Source: Kocuria rosea
GTDB taxonomy: Bacteria > Actinomycetota > Actinomycetes > Actinomycetales > Micrococcaceae
DNA: 64,000 nt
Reading direction: 5' to 3'
Assembly (NCBI RefSeq): GCF_023715525.1
Contig: NZ_JAMBOG010000014.1
Span: forward strand, 27,895-91,894
The position numbers were made by a program, and so were the translations under genes. Positions 17,165 to 25,925 of this stretch are shown here, one piece after another. Every line of letters begins with the position of its first letter. Positions within the stretch are counted from its first letter, which is position 1. The notes under the pieces are model-generated. The model worked only from the letters and a program-made list of their open reading frames with translations. It was not told the DNA's origin and made no database searches.

Positions 17165-17277
17165 TGACGGGTCGGTGCGCCCCTTGTAGTTTCGGCACAT
17201 GCGCCGGGCCCCCGGCCCCGGTCGGCGGCCGCCCGCCGGGCACCGGTCCGGGCCCCACCGCCGAGCGACGGAGGACC

Positions 17278-18969
17278 GTGACCTCTCCCACCAGCGCATC
17301 CGACAGCCGCGACGCCACCGTCGCCATCGTGTCCGTGGACGACGACCCGGGGGTGTCGCGGGCGGTGGCGCGGGACCTGCGCCGCCGCTACGGCGAGCAC
17401 TACCGGATCGTGCGCAGCAGCTCCGGCGCCGAGGCCCTCGAGGCCCTGCGGGAGCTGAAGCTGCGGGGCAGCGACGTCGCGCTGCTCATCGCGGACCACC
17501 GGATGCCGGAGATGAACGGCATCGAGTTCCTGGAGCACGCCCTCGACCTGTTCCCCACCGCCAAGCGCATGCTGCTCACCGCCTACGCCGACACCGGCGC
17601 GGCGATCGACGCCATCAACGTCATCGACCTGGACCACTACCTGCTCAAGCCGTGGGACCCGCCGGAGCAGAAGCTGTACCCGGTGGTCGACAGCCTGCTC
17701 GAGTCGTGGTGGGCGACGGAGCGGCGCACCGCGCCGGCCACGACCATCGTGGGCCACCGGTGGTCCGCGCGCTCCTTCGCGGTCCGTGACTTCCTCGCCC
17801 GCAACCAGCTGCCCTACCGGTGGGTGTCGGCCGAGGACCCCGAGGGCGGGCGCCTCCTGGCCGCGAGCGGGGTGGACGCCTCGGTGCTCCCGGTGGTCGT
17901 GACCGAGGCCGGCACCGCGCTGGTGGGCCCCAGCGACTCGGAGCTCGCCCGGCACGTCGGCCTGCGGACCGCCCCGCTGGACGACTTCTACGACCTGGTG
18001 GTGGTCGGGGGCGGGCCGGCAGGCCTGGGCGCCGCCGTCTACGGCGCCTCGGAGGGACTCCGGACCGTGCTGGTCGAGCGCAGCGCCACCGGGGGGCAGG
18101 CGGGCCAGAGCTCCCGGATCGAGAACTACCTGGGCTTCCCGGACGGGGTCTCCGGCGCGCAGCTCGCCGACCGGGCGCGGCGCCAGGTCTCCAAGTTCGG
18201 CGCCGAGGTCCTCACGACGCGCCACGTGACCGGGATCGAAGCGCGCGGCGGGGCCCGGGTCGTGGCCCTCGACGACGGCACCGAGATCGCCGGGCACACG
18301 GTCGTGCTGGCCACGGGGGTCGACTACAGGACGCTGGACGGCCCGGGCCTCACCGACCTCACCGGCAGGGGGGTCTTCTACGGCTCGACGACCACCGCGG
18401 CCTCGGACTGCCGCGACGCCGACGTCTACGTCGTGGGCGGGGCGAACTCCGCGGGGCAGGCGGCGATCCACTTCGCCCGCACGGCCCGCACCGTCCGGGT
18501 GGTCATCCGCGCGGGCTCCCTCCAGGCGTCCATGTCGCAGTACCTGATCGACCAGATCGCCGCGACCCGCAACATCGAGGTGGTCACGGACACCGAGGTG
18601 ACCGCGGCCCGGGGCGAGGAGCACCTCGAGGGGATCACGCTCGCCGACCGGGTCACGGGCGCCACCGAGGAGGTCCCCACGAACTGGCTGTTCGTCTTCA
18701 TCGGCGCGACGCCCCGCACGCAGCACCTGGCGGGCGTCGTGGCGCGGGACGACCGCGGATTCGTCCTCACGGGCAGCGACCTGCTCCGGGAGAACCAGCC
18801 GCCGGCCGGCTGGCACCTCGACCGCCCGCCGTACTCCCTGGAGTCGAGCACCCCCGGCATCTTCGTCGCGGGGGACGTCCGGTCCGGGTCGGTGAAGCGG
18901 GTCGCCTCCGCGGTCGGGGAGGGCGCTCTGGCGGTGACCCTCGTGCACAAGTACCTGGCGGACCGGTGA
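17278..18969 (+). CDS. Response regulator fused to thioredoxin-reductase-like flavoprotein
   Basis: A 563-residue fusion. Residues 14-140 are a receiver domain with acidic pocket Asp21-Asp23, phosphoacceptor Asp73 (LIADHRMP), Thr101 and Lys124. Residues about 152-232 look like a thioredoxin/glutaredoxin-type fold, but the usual CxxC position reads RWSARS. Residues 238-563 are a pyridine-nucleotide-disulfide reductase of TrxB type: FAD motif VVVGGGPAGLGAA, a second nucleotide motif VYVVGGANSAGQAA, and FAD C-terminal motif GIFVAGDVR. The TrxB active site CxxC is absent, replaced by YGSTTTAASDC. So electron flow should not use a TrxB dithiol. The next gene is the likely kinase, overlapping by GTGA. 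GTG at 17278 is chosen for GGAGG just upstream and the conserved start of the receiver. The family is known from genome annotation but not functionally characterised to my knowledge. Confidence 0.85.
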   Translation: MTSPTSASDSRDATVAIVSVDDDPGVSRAVARDLRRRYGEHYRIVRSSSGAEALEALRELKLRGSDVALLIADHRMPEMNGIEFLEHALDLFPTAKRMLLTAYADTGAAIDAINVIDLDHYLLKPWDPPEQKLYPVVDSLLESWWATERRTAPATTIVGHRWSARSFAVRDFLARNQLPYRWVSAEDPEGGRLLAASGVDASVLPVVVTEAGTALVGPSDSELARHVGLRTAPLDDFYDLVVVGGGPAGLGAAVYGASEGLRTVLVERSATGGQAGQSSRIENYLGFPDGVSGAQLADRARRQVSKFGAEVLTTRHVTGIEARGGARVVALDDGTEIAGHTVVLATGVDYRTLDGPGLTDLTGRGVFYGSTTTAASDCRDADVYVVGGANSAGQAAIHFARTARTVRVVIRAGSLQASMSQYLIDQIAATRNIEVVTDTEVTAARGEEHLEGITLADRVTGATEEVPTNWLFVFIGATPRTQHLAGVVARDDRGFVLTGSDLLRENQPPAGWHLDRPPYSLESSTPGIFVAGDVRSGSVKRVASAVGEGALAVTLVHKYLADR

Positions 18970-20426
18970 GCCCGGTGCGCTGCAGCCCCGAGGAGCTGCG
19001 CACGCTGTTCCTCTTCGAGGAGCTGGACGAGGACCAGCTGTCGTGGGTCGCGGAGGCCGCGCGCGTGGAGAGCGCCGGGCCGGGCCCCGTCTACCAGGAG
19101 GGGATGCCGGCGGCGCAGCTCTACGTCCTGCTCGGCGGGGAGCTCGTGCTCACGCGGCGCGTCGGCGAGGACGAGGTGGAGCTCGTGCGGACGTCCCGGC
19201 GGGGGGTGTACGCCGGGGCGGTGCACGCCTATCTGGGGGACCGGGTTCCGCAGCGGTACGCCAACTCGATGCGGGCGAGCGCCCGCAGCTCCTTCCTGGT
19301 CCTGGACGCGGCCGACTTCGCGGTCATGGTGTCCCGGTGGTTCCCCATGGGCGTCCACCTGCTCGAGGGCCTGCTCTTCGGCCTGGAGAGCACGCGCGAG
19401 GCCGTCGGGCAGCGGGAGCGGCTGATGGCCCTGGGGACGCTGTCGGCCGGCCTCACGCACGAGCTGAACAATCCCGCCGTCTCCGCGCTGCGCTCCGCCG
19501 AGGCGCTGCGCGAGGTGACGGCGGAGCTGGAGGGGACCATGAGCAGGACGCTCTCGGCGGCCACGCCCGAGGAGATCGCCCGGCTGACGGCCCTCCGGGA
19601 CGAGGGCCACCGCCGGGCCCGCTCGGCGTTCCCCCTGCGGCCCATGGAGGTGGTCGACCGGGAGGACGCCCTCGCGGACTGGCTGGACGCCCACGGCGTC
19701 GAGGGGAGCTGGGAGCTCGCGGCGGCCTTCGTCCAGGCCGACGTCGACGTGGACTGGCTCGAGAGCACGGCCGCGGCCGCCAGCGACCTCGACGGCGCGC
19801 TGCGCTGGTTCGCAGCGGCGTTCTCGGCCGCGAAGCTGCTCGAGGAGATCCAGGACTCGGCACGGCGGATCTCCACCCTGGTGGACGCCGCCAAGCAGTA
19901 CTCGCAGATCGACCGGGCGCCCTTCCAGGACGCCGACGTGCGGCAGCTGCTGGACAGCACCCTGGTGATGTTCCAGCACCGGATCGACCGGAGGATCGAC
20001 GTCGTGCGCGACTACGCTCCGGACCTCCCGCCGGTCCCCTGCTGTCCCGCCGAGCTCAACCAGGTGTGGACGAACCTGATCGACAACGCGCTGGACGCCA
20101 TGGGCGGGCACGGGACCCTCACCGTCGGGGCGCGCCGGGAGGGCGACGCCGTCCTCGTCGAGGTGGGCGACACCGGCCCCGGGGTCCCGGAGGGGATCCG
20201 GGAGCGGATCTTCGAGCCCTTCTTCTCCACCAAGCCCGTGGGGCAGGGCACGGGCCTCGGCCTGGACATCTCGTGGCGCATCGTCGTGCAGAAGCACCGG
20301 GGCGGCCTGCGCCTGGCGGGCGGGCCCGGGGACACCCGCTTCCAGGTGCGTCTTCCCGGCCGCCCGGGCGGTGCGCGCCCCGCCGCTGCGCCGCAGGAGC
20401 GGCCCCGGCCGCCTGCCGGGGCCTGA
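18966..20426 (+). CDS. Histidine kinase with N-terminal cyclic-nucleotide-binding-type domain
   Basis: A 486-residue soluble sensor kinase with no membrane segment. Residues about 10-125 form a CRP-like cNMP-binding fold. The DHp helix has the phosphoacceptor His165 in GLTHELNNP. The ATPase domain shows N box NQVWTNLIDNALDAM, G1 DTGPGVP, F box FEPFFSTK and G2 GQGTGLGLDISW. GTG at 18966 overlaps the stop of the flavoprotein-receiver gene by four bases, so the two proteins should be made together and act as a cognate pair. The canonical cyclic-nucleotide phosphate-binding arginine motif (RSA type) is not obvious, so the ligand may be something else. No second receiver or DNA-binding output gene is nearby. 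Confidence 0.85.
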   Translation: MSPVRCSPEELRTLFLFEELDEDQLSWVAEAARVESAGPGPVYQEGMPAAQLYVLLGGELVLTRRVGEDEVELVRTSRRGVYAGAVHAYLGDRVPQRYANSMRASARSSFLVLDAADFAVMVSRWFPMGVHLLEGLLFGLESTREAVGQRERLMALGTLSAGLTHELNNPAVSALRSAEALREVTAELEGTMSRTLSAATPEEIARLTALRDEGHRRARSAFPLRPMEVVDREDALADWLDAHGVEGSWELAAAFVQADVDVDWLESTAAAASDLDGALRWFAAAFSAAKLLEEIQDSARRISTLVDAAKQYSQIDRAPFQDADVRQLLDSTLVMFQHRIDRRIDVVRDYAPDLPPVPCCPAELNQVWTNLIDNALDAMGGHGTLTVGARREGDAVLVEVGDTGPGVPEGIRERIFEPFFSTKPVGQGTGLGLDISWRIVVQKHRGGLRLAGGPGDTRFQVRLPGRPGGARPAAAPQERPRPPAGA

Positions 20427-20429
20427 GCG

Positions 20430-22364
20430 CTACTCGGACTTCGCGCGCGCCCTGACCACCGCGTCCACGGCGCGGATGAAGCCGAGGTGGCTGAACGCCT
20501 GGGGGTAGTTCCCGGCGAGCCGGCCGCTGCCGGGGTCGTACTCCTCCGCGAACAGGCCCAGGTCACTGGCGTAGCCGGTGAGCTGCTCCAGCAGGATCCC
20601 GGCGTCGTCGGTCCGCCCGCTGCGCGCGTACTGCTCCACGAGCCAGAACGAGCAGATGAGGAACGGGTACTCGTCGCCCGGCAGCCCGTCCAGCCCGGCC
20701 TCGGTGCGGTAGCGGTACAGCAGCCCGTGCTCCCCGCGCAGCTCCTGCTCGATCCGGGCCACGGTGCCGAGCATCCTCGGGTCGTCGTAGGCGATGAACC
20801 CGGTGTGCGGCAGCTGCAGCAGGGAGGCGTCCGCCTCGGTGTTGGAGTAGGTCTGGGTGAAGGAGTTGAGCTCCTCGTCGAAGCCGTGCTCCATGATCTC
20901 GGCGCACAGCCGCTCCCGCAGCTGCCGCCACCGCTCGACGGGGCCGGAGAACCCGTGCTGCTCGACGGCGCGCACGCCCTGGTCGAAGGCCGCCCACATC
21001 ATGGCCCGGCCGTGCACGAAGAACTCCGCCGGGCCGCGCATCTCCCAGATGCCGTGGCCCTTCCGGTCGTAGTGGTCCTCGCAGTAGCGCAGCAGGTTCT
21101 TCTGCAGCCCCCACGACCAGCGGTCCTCGTGCACCCCGGCGTCGCGCAGGGCCGCCAGCGCGAGCATGACCTCCCCGACGACGTCGGCCTGGAACTGTCC
21201 CACGGCGCCGTTGCCGACCCGCACGGGCCGCGAGCCCTCGTAGCCGGCCAGGTGGTCCAGCTCGTGCTCGGGCAGCTGGCGCTCCCCGGCCACCCCGTAC
21301 ATGATCTGGAGGTCCTCCGGGTCCCCCGCCACGGCGCGCAGCAGCCAGTTGCGCCAGTGCAGCGCGCCGTCCGTGAAGTCGTGGGCGACGAGCACCTCGA
21401 TGGTCAGGGCGGCGTCCCGCAACCACGTGTACCGGTAGTCCCAGTTGCGCACGCCGCCGAACTCTTCGGGCAGGGACGTGGTCGCCGCCGCCACGATGCC
21501 CCCGGTGCCCCGGTCGGTGAGCGCCCGCAGCACCAGCAGGGAGCGGAGCACCGCCCGCTCGTGCCGCTTGTGCGTGCCCACGTGGGAGGACCAGTCCGCC
21601 CAGAACGACACCGCCCGGTCGAGCGCCCGAGCGGGATCCACCGGGACGGGCTGGGCGTGGTGGGACTCGTGCCAGGTCAGCACCCAGTCGTGGGACTCGC
21701 CCGCGGACAGGACGAAGCGCCCGCCCAGCCGGTCGGACACCGCGCCCTCGTAGTCGTCGGGGTGGCCGTCGGCGAGCTCGGCGCCGGAGCCGTCCGCCGG
21801 GTGGTCCCCCTCCAGCGGCCCGACCTCGGGGGCCTCCTGCGGGTGCAGCATCGGCCCCGTCAGCAGCAGCGCGTCCGGGCCGGCGATCGACAGCAGCCCG
21901 CCGACGCCCTCGGTGCCGTCGACGTCGACCCGGCGGGTCCACGGCTTCGCGCGGCCGTAGTCGAAGCGGATCCGCAGGTCGTGCTCGACCTCGACCTCCC
22001 CGGACACGCACTCGACGCGCCGGACGAGGTCGGCGTGGTCGGGGTGGCCCTCCCCGGCCTGGCCCGGGGGCAGGAAGTCGGTGACCACCACGGTCCCCGT
22101 GGGCGTGCGCCACGTCGTCTCGAGCACGAACGTGCGCGGGAGGTAGCGGCGGGAGACGACCTCGCCGTCGACGGCCGAGAGCTTCCAGCGCCCGTCCTCG
22201 GGCGTGCCGAGCAGCGCGGCGAACACCGACGGGGAGTCGAAGCGCGGCAGGCACAGCCAGTCGATGCTGCCGTCCCGGGACACGAGCGGGCCCGTGTGCA
22301 GGTCGGACAGGAGGGCGTAGTCCTCCAGCGGGGTGGACCGGGGCCGGGCGGGCTCGTCGCTCAT
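20430..22364 (-). CDS. Glycoside hydrolase family 15 protein (glucoamylase/trehalase-like)
   Basis: A 644-residue cytosolic glycosidase. The N-terminal beta-sandwich domain begins LEDYALLSDLHTGPLVSRDGSIDWLCLPRFDS, diagnostic of bacterial GH15 proteins; the (alpha/alpha)6 barrel includes VRNWDYRYTWLRDA and GIWEMRG with catalytic-type acids. Mycobacterial members are trehalases, so trehalose or alpha-glucans are candidates. It starts 92 bp from, and divergent to, a G6PDH-like gene; these two are often neighbours in actinobacteria. A hexamer TTGAAT six bases before ATG may be a leaderless promoter, weaker than at other genes here. Confidence 0.87.
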   Translation of the reverse strand: MSDEPARPRSTPLEDYALLSDLHTGPLVSRDGSIDWLCLPRFDSPSVFAALLGTPEDGRWKLSAVDGEVVSRRYLPRTFVLETTWRTPTGTVVVTDFLPPGQAGEGHPDHADLVRRVECVSGEVEVEHDLRIRFDYGRAKPWTRRVDVDGTEGVGGLLSIAGPDALLLTGPMLHPQEAPEVGPLEGDHPADGSGAELADGHPDDYEGAVSDRLGGRFVLSAGESHDWVLTWHESHHAQPVPVDPARALDRAVSFWADWSSHVGTHKRHERAVLRSLLVLRALTDRGTGGIVAAATTSLPEEFGGVRNWDYRYTWLRDAALTIEVLVAHDFTDGALHWRNWLLRAVAGDPEDLQIMYGVAGERQLPEHELDHLAGYEGSRPVRVGNGAVGQFQADVVGEVMLALAALRDAGVHEDRWSWGLQKNLLRYCEDHYDRKGHGIWEMRGPAEFFVHGRAMMWAAFDQGVRAVEQHGFSGPVERWRQLRERLCAEIMEHGFDEELNSFTQTYSNTEADASLLQLPHTGFIAYDDPRMLGTVARIEQELRGEHGLLYRYRTEAGLDGLPGDEYPFLICSFWLVEQYARSGRTDDAGILLEQLTGYASDLGLFAEEYDPGSGRLAGNYPQAFSHLGFIRAVDAVVRARAKSE

Positions 22365-22456
22365 GCGCCCATTCAACCAGCCGGACCGCGGCCCCGGTCC
22401 CGCCCCGCCGCGGACACGACGGGCCGGAGCGTCCCGCGCCGGGGTACCGTGCACGC

Positions 22457-23812
22457 ATGAAGAACATCAGGACGCTTGTCATTCTCGGCGCCACCGGCGA
22501 CCTCACGTCCCGCCTGCTCCTGCCGGGGCTGGGCACCCTGCTGACCTCGTACCCGGAGCTGCGGATCGACGTCGTCGGCTCCTCGCGGGAGCCCGCCGAC
22601 GACTGGGAGCGGGTCGTGGGGAGCTCCTTCGACTCGGTCGGCGCCTCCGGCCCCGCCGTCGCGCACACGCGCGGGGCGGCGCGCTACGTGCAGTGCGACG
22701 TCACCGACCCGGAGGAGGTCCGGTCCCTGCTCGACGGCGTCGAGGGCCCGGCCTGCCTGTACTTCGCCCTGCCCCCCGCCGTCACGGCGAGCGCGTGCGA
22801 GGTCATGGCCGGTCTCGAGCTGCCGGACGATCTGGTGCTGGCCCTCGAGAAGCCCATCGGCTCCGACACGGCGACCGCGCGGGAGCTCAACCGGCTGGTG
22901 GCGCGCCTCGTGCCGGAGGACCGGACGTTCCGGGTGGACCACTTCCTGGGCATGCCGGCGGTGCTGAACTTCGTGGGCCTGCGCTTCGCGAACCGGCTGC
23001 TGGAGCCGCTGATGAACCGGGAGCACGTGCAGTCCGTCGAGATCGTCTTCGACGAGACCCTGGGACTGGAGGGCCGCGCGGAGTTCTACGACTCGACGGG
23101 CGCGCTGCGCGACATGATCCAGTCCCACCTGCTGCAGGTCATGGCGCTCGTGATGATGGAGCCGCCGTCCTCCTTCGATCCGGTGGAGATCCCCACCCTG
23201 ACGAGCCACGTGCTGCGCGCCGCGAAGCTGTGGGAGGGCGACCCTGCGCGGGCCGCGGTCCGCGGGCGGTACACGGCCGGGGCCGTGGACGGCCGGCGGA
23301 TGCCCGACTACGCGGCCGAGCAGGGCGTGGACCCCGAGCGCGGGACGGAGACGTTCGCGCAGGTCACGCTCGAGGTGGACACGTGGCGCTGGAACGGTGT
23401 GCCGGTCACCCTGCGCTCGGGCAAGGCCGTCGGCAACCCGCGCCAGGAGATCGCGATCACCTTCCGGCGCCCGCCGCACGACTACGAGCAGTTCCCGCGC
23501 TCCGGCGAGGTCGCCCCGGCGGTGCTGCGCATGGGCCTCGAGGAGGAGCAGCTGACGCTCGAGCTCAACGTCGGCGGACCCTTCGACTCCCGCGGGATGA
23601 CGCGCGTGACGCTGTCCTCCGGCATGGCCGAGCCGGGCCTGACCGCCTACGGCAGCGTGCTGCGGGGCGTCCTCGAGGGCGACCCCACCTTCAGCGTCCG
23701 CGGGGACGCGGCCGAGCAGGGCTGGCGGATCGTCGAGGAGGTCCTGGCGGCCTTCGAGGACGGCAGCGTGCCCCTGCTCGAGTACCCCGCGGGCAGCGCC
23801 GGCCCGGTCTGA
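22457..23812 (+). CDS. Glucose-6-phosphate dehydrogenase family protein (divergent paralogue)
   Basis: A 451-residue NAD(P)-dependent sugar-phosphate dehydrogenase. N-terminal GATGDLTSRLLLPGL is the coenzyme motif, EKPIGSD follows, and the catalytic segment is RVDHFLGMPAV with His162. The general-base partner region ALRDMIQSHLLQ and the RSGKAVG segment are present. In classical G6PDH the motif is DHYLGK, whose Tyr and Lys help hold the phosphate; here they are Phe163 and Met166, so specificity may differ. Shorter than most Zwf (about 480-510). TACCGT at 22445-22450 lies six bases before ATG with no Shine-Dalgarno, a clear leaderless arrangement. Divergent from a GH15 gene that could release glucose. 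Confidence 0.82.
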   Translation: MKNIRTLVILGATGDLTSRLLLPGLGTLLTSYPELRIDVVGSSREPADDWERVVGSSFDSVGASGPAVAHTRGAARYVQCDVTDPEEVRSLLDGVEGPACLYFALPPAVTASACEVMAGLELPDDLVLALEKPIGSDTATARELNRLVARLVPEDRTFRVDHFLGMPAVLNFVGLRFANRLLEPLMNREHVQSVEIVFDETLGLEGRAEFYDSTGALRDMIQSHLLQVMALVMMEPPSSFDPVEIPTLTSHVLRAAKLWEGDPARAAVRGRYTAGAVDGRRMPDYAAEQGVDPERGTETFAQVTLEVDTWRWNGVPVTLRSGKAVGNPRQEIAITFRRPPHDYEQFPRSGEVAPAVLRMGLEEEQLTLELNVGGPFDSRGMTRVTLSSGMAEPGLTAYGSVLRGVLEGDPTFSVRGDAAEQGWRIVEEVLAAFEDGSVPLLEYPAGSAGPV

Positions 23813-23870
23813 GCGGCCCGGGCGGGGCGGGCCGCCCCGGGGCCGCCCCGCCCGGCCCCCGTCGTCAGGA

Positions 23871-24779
23871 CTACAGGTCGCCGATGGCGGAGCCGAGCAG
23901 GCGGATCGGTTCGAAGGCCTCGGCGTTGACGTTCTTGGCCTGCGCCCCCCGGAACGCGGCCATGCCCCGCACCCGGCCCGGGGTCATGTACGGCCTGCCG
24001 GCCGGGTCGCGGTGCGAGAGCACGGCCTCGACCTTCACGTCCACGTAGCCGTCGATGTCCACGAACACGCTCGGGTCGAAGTCGCGGGTCACCGACGGGG
24101 ACTCGAAGCACAGGATCGAGTGGTGGGCCCGGGCGGCGCGCAGGGTGGCCCGGTGCACCGCGTAGTGGTCCTGGTCCTGGTCGTGGGCCGAGTGGGTGAA
24201 GATCACGTCCGGGCCGAACTCGTTGACCGCGGCCTCGATGGCCCGCACCATGCCGTCGCTGACGGTCTCCAGCCGGGTGTCCGGGAAGTCGTGCACCCGC
24301 AGCCCCGACAGTCCCAGGAAGGCGGCCCCGTGGCGGGCCGCCGCCGGGCGCACCCCCTGGTCCCCGCCGGCCTCGCCGGCGCTCATCACCAGCCCGCGGA
24401 CCTCGTGGCCGGCGTCGACGAGCTTGGCCAGCGTCCCCCCGCAGGCCAGCTCGAGGTCGTCGGGGTGGGCCCCCACGGCCAGGACCTTGCGCCGCTGCAC
24501 CACCATGGTGGCCGGGATGCGCCGCTCGGCGATGACGAGCCCGAAGGCTCCCGTCGCGAGCAGGGTCATGACGGCGATGGCGTCCGAGACCATCGCGTGG
24601 GTCGCCGCCACGGCGCACCACAGGTTGAGCGCCAGCAGCACCGAGTAGACGGCGACGACGGCCCGGCGCAGCGCCCTCGCGCCGATGATGGACCGCTTGT
24701 GCCGCGTGGTGGCGGCCTTCGACAGGACGTACGCGAGAACGGCGACGCTCAGCAGAGCGCCGACGACGGATGGCAGCAT
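23871..24779 (-). CDS. Membrane-anchored PIG-L/LmbE-family deacetylase
   Basis: A 302-residue protein with about three hydrophobic helices in the first 105 residues and a PIG-L zinc-dependent deacetylase domain afterwards. The metal site is seen in AVGAHPDDLELACGG and later THSAHDQDQDHYAVH. Members remove acetyl groups from N-acetylglucosaminyl lipids, mycothiol precursors or antibiotics; an N-terminal membrane anchor suggests a lipid or envelope substrate. ATG at 24779 with GGGGGA three to four bases upstream. Solitary gene preceded by a 215-bp gap containing an AT-rich patch near 24900-24935, likely its promoter. Confidence 0.82.
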   Translation of the reverse strand: MLPSVVGALLSVAVLAYVLSKAATTRHKRSIIGARALRRAVVAVYSVLLALNLWCAVAATHAMVSDAIAVMTLLATGAFGLVIAERRIPATMVVQRRKVLAVGAHPDDLELACGGTLAKLVDAGHEVRGLVMSAGEAGGDQGVRPAAARHGAAFLGLSGLRVHDFPDTRLETVSDGMVRAIEAAVNEFGPDVIFTHSAHDQDQDHYAVHRATLRAARAHHSILCFESPSVTRDFDPSVFVDIDGYVDVKVEAVLSHRDPAGRPYMTPGRVRGMAAFRGAQAKNVNAEAFEPIRLLGSAIGDL

Positions 24780-24994
24780 GTTTCCCCCAGAGATCATCGG
24801 CCGGTCGGCGGCTCCCCGCCCCCGGGTCGTCGACGCCGCCGGCCCCCCGGCCGGTTCGACGCCGACCCGGCGGCGGTGGTGCGTGCCACCGCGCCGGGTA
24901 TCGATCAGTTTGCATGAAGAAATACGTTTTTGCATCGGTCGGCGGCCGTTCGGGTGGCCCCAAAAGCGCCCACAGCGCCCCGGCGGATCAGCGG

Positions 24995-25444
24995 TCAGGG
25001 CGTCGCGGCAGGCCCGCTCGCGGGGGCCGTCCCGCGTGCCCGCCGGTCCAGGCCGTAGCCGAGGGCCGCCAGGCCGAGCATCCCCGCGCCGGCGAAGCGC
25101 TCGTCGATCCACACGCCCCGCACGCGGGGGACCAGGCCGGGGAACTCCCCCTGCAGCCCCTGCGTGCCCGGGAAGGCGAACGCGGCGCCCATGGACGCCC
25201 AGAAGGCGGCCGGCAGCAGGGCGCCCAGCGCGGCGTCCCGGCCGGGGTCGGAGCCGCGGCGGCCCAGCGCCCACAGGCCCCCGGCGCCGAGCAGCGCGCC
25301 CAGGGCGATGGTCTGGGCGTCGTGGAAGCGGGCGTGCGGCGGCCAGGCCGGGTTGAACAGATGGGTGCGGTTCCAGTCGGCCGCGAAGCCCCCGGCAGCC
25401 GTGGCGCCGGCGACGAGGCGGAGGATCGTCCGTCCTGCTGACAT
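24995..25444 (-). CDS. Small membrane protein of unknown function
   Basis: 149 residues with about four hydrophobic segments (roughly 8-22, 44-60, 71-90, 117-132) and a conserved-looking loop HLFNPAWPPHARFHDAQT between the first two. Not assigned to a characterised family. TACGCT (25451-25456 on the minus strand) six bases before the ATG suggests leaderless transcription. Upstream of, and on the same strand as, the deacetylase gene but 215 bp away. Confidence 0.65.
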   Translation of the reverse strand: MSAGRTILRLVAGATAAGGFAADWNRTHLFNPAWPPHARFHDAQTIALGALLGAGGLWALGRRGSDPGRDAALGALLPAAFWASMGAAFAFPGTQGLQGEFPGLVPRVRGVWIDERFAGAGMLGLAALGYGLDRRARGTAPASGPAATP

Positions 25445-25616
25445 GGGCCCAGCGTATGCCCCCGTCGCCCGGCACCCCGGACGAGCCCTTCCCGGGCACG
25501 GCCCTCGCCAATATCGTCAGCCTGCTTTTCTATTTGTCCGGATCATGTTTGACTGGGTGGACACGGTTCGATGAACTCACCCTTGCCGGTGACCACGACA
25601 GGAAAGAGGTATTTCC

Positions 25617-25838
25617 ATGATCAGCACGATCCAGAACCTTGGCATCCGCAGCGAGCACGCCTACACGGCCGGCTTCGCCTCCATCGGCCTGTCCGTCCTC
25701 TCCTGGGCCGTCAGCCTCGGCAAGAGCAAGTCCAAGCCGCAGGCGGACCGCTGGGGCCTCTTCGTGGGCGAGTGGACCCCGACCTTCTTCGCCATCGGCA
25801 TCGCCCTGAAGCTCGAGGAGAACTCCTCCAAGAAGTAG
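25617..25838 (+). CDS. Short membrane protein, 73 residues
   Basis: Encodes 73 residues with two hydrophobic stretches (about 15-34 and 47-64) separated by a lysine-rich loop SLGKSKSKPQADR. The ATG is preceded by AAAGAGG seven bases upstream, and a strong hairpin follows the stop, so this is a compact, probably highly expressed transcript. The upstream 100 bases are AT-richer than the surroundings. Function unknown. Confidence 0.7.
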   Translation: MISTIQNLGIRSEHAYTAGFASIGLSVLSWAVSLGKSKSKPQADRWGLFVGEWTPTFFAIGIALKLEENSSKK

Positions 25839-25854
25839 TCCCCCGGGCACGTCT

Positions 25855-25908
25855 CCGGGCATGACGGAGGCCCCTACCCGGCCGGGTGGGGGCCTCCGTC
25901 GTGCCCGG
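25855..25908. terminator. Bidirectional terminator, long hairpin
   Basis: CCGGGCA (25855-25861) pairs with TGCCCGG (25902-25908), and GACGGAGGCCCC (25863-25874) pairs with GGGGCCTCCGTC (25889-25900), one mismatch apart; the loop holds the self-complementary ACCCGGCCGGGT. It lies between convergent genes and can end both transcripts. Confidence 0.85.
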
Positions 25909-25925
25909 AACGGCCGGCGGGGAGC

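Noticed and set aside
17820..18965. Upstream extension of the histidine kinase gene
   Set aside because: The frame is open there, but it lies inside the flavoprotein coding region and its translation is arginine/glycine-rich nonsense; the GTG at 18966 starts the recognisable sensor domain.
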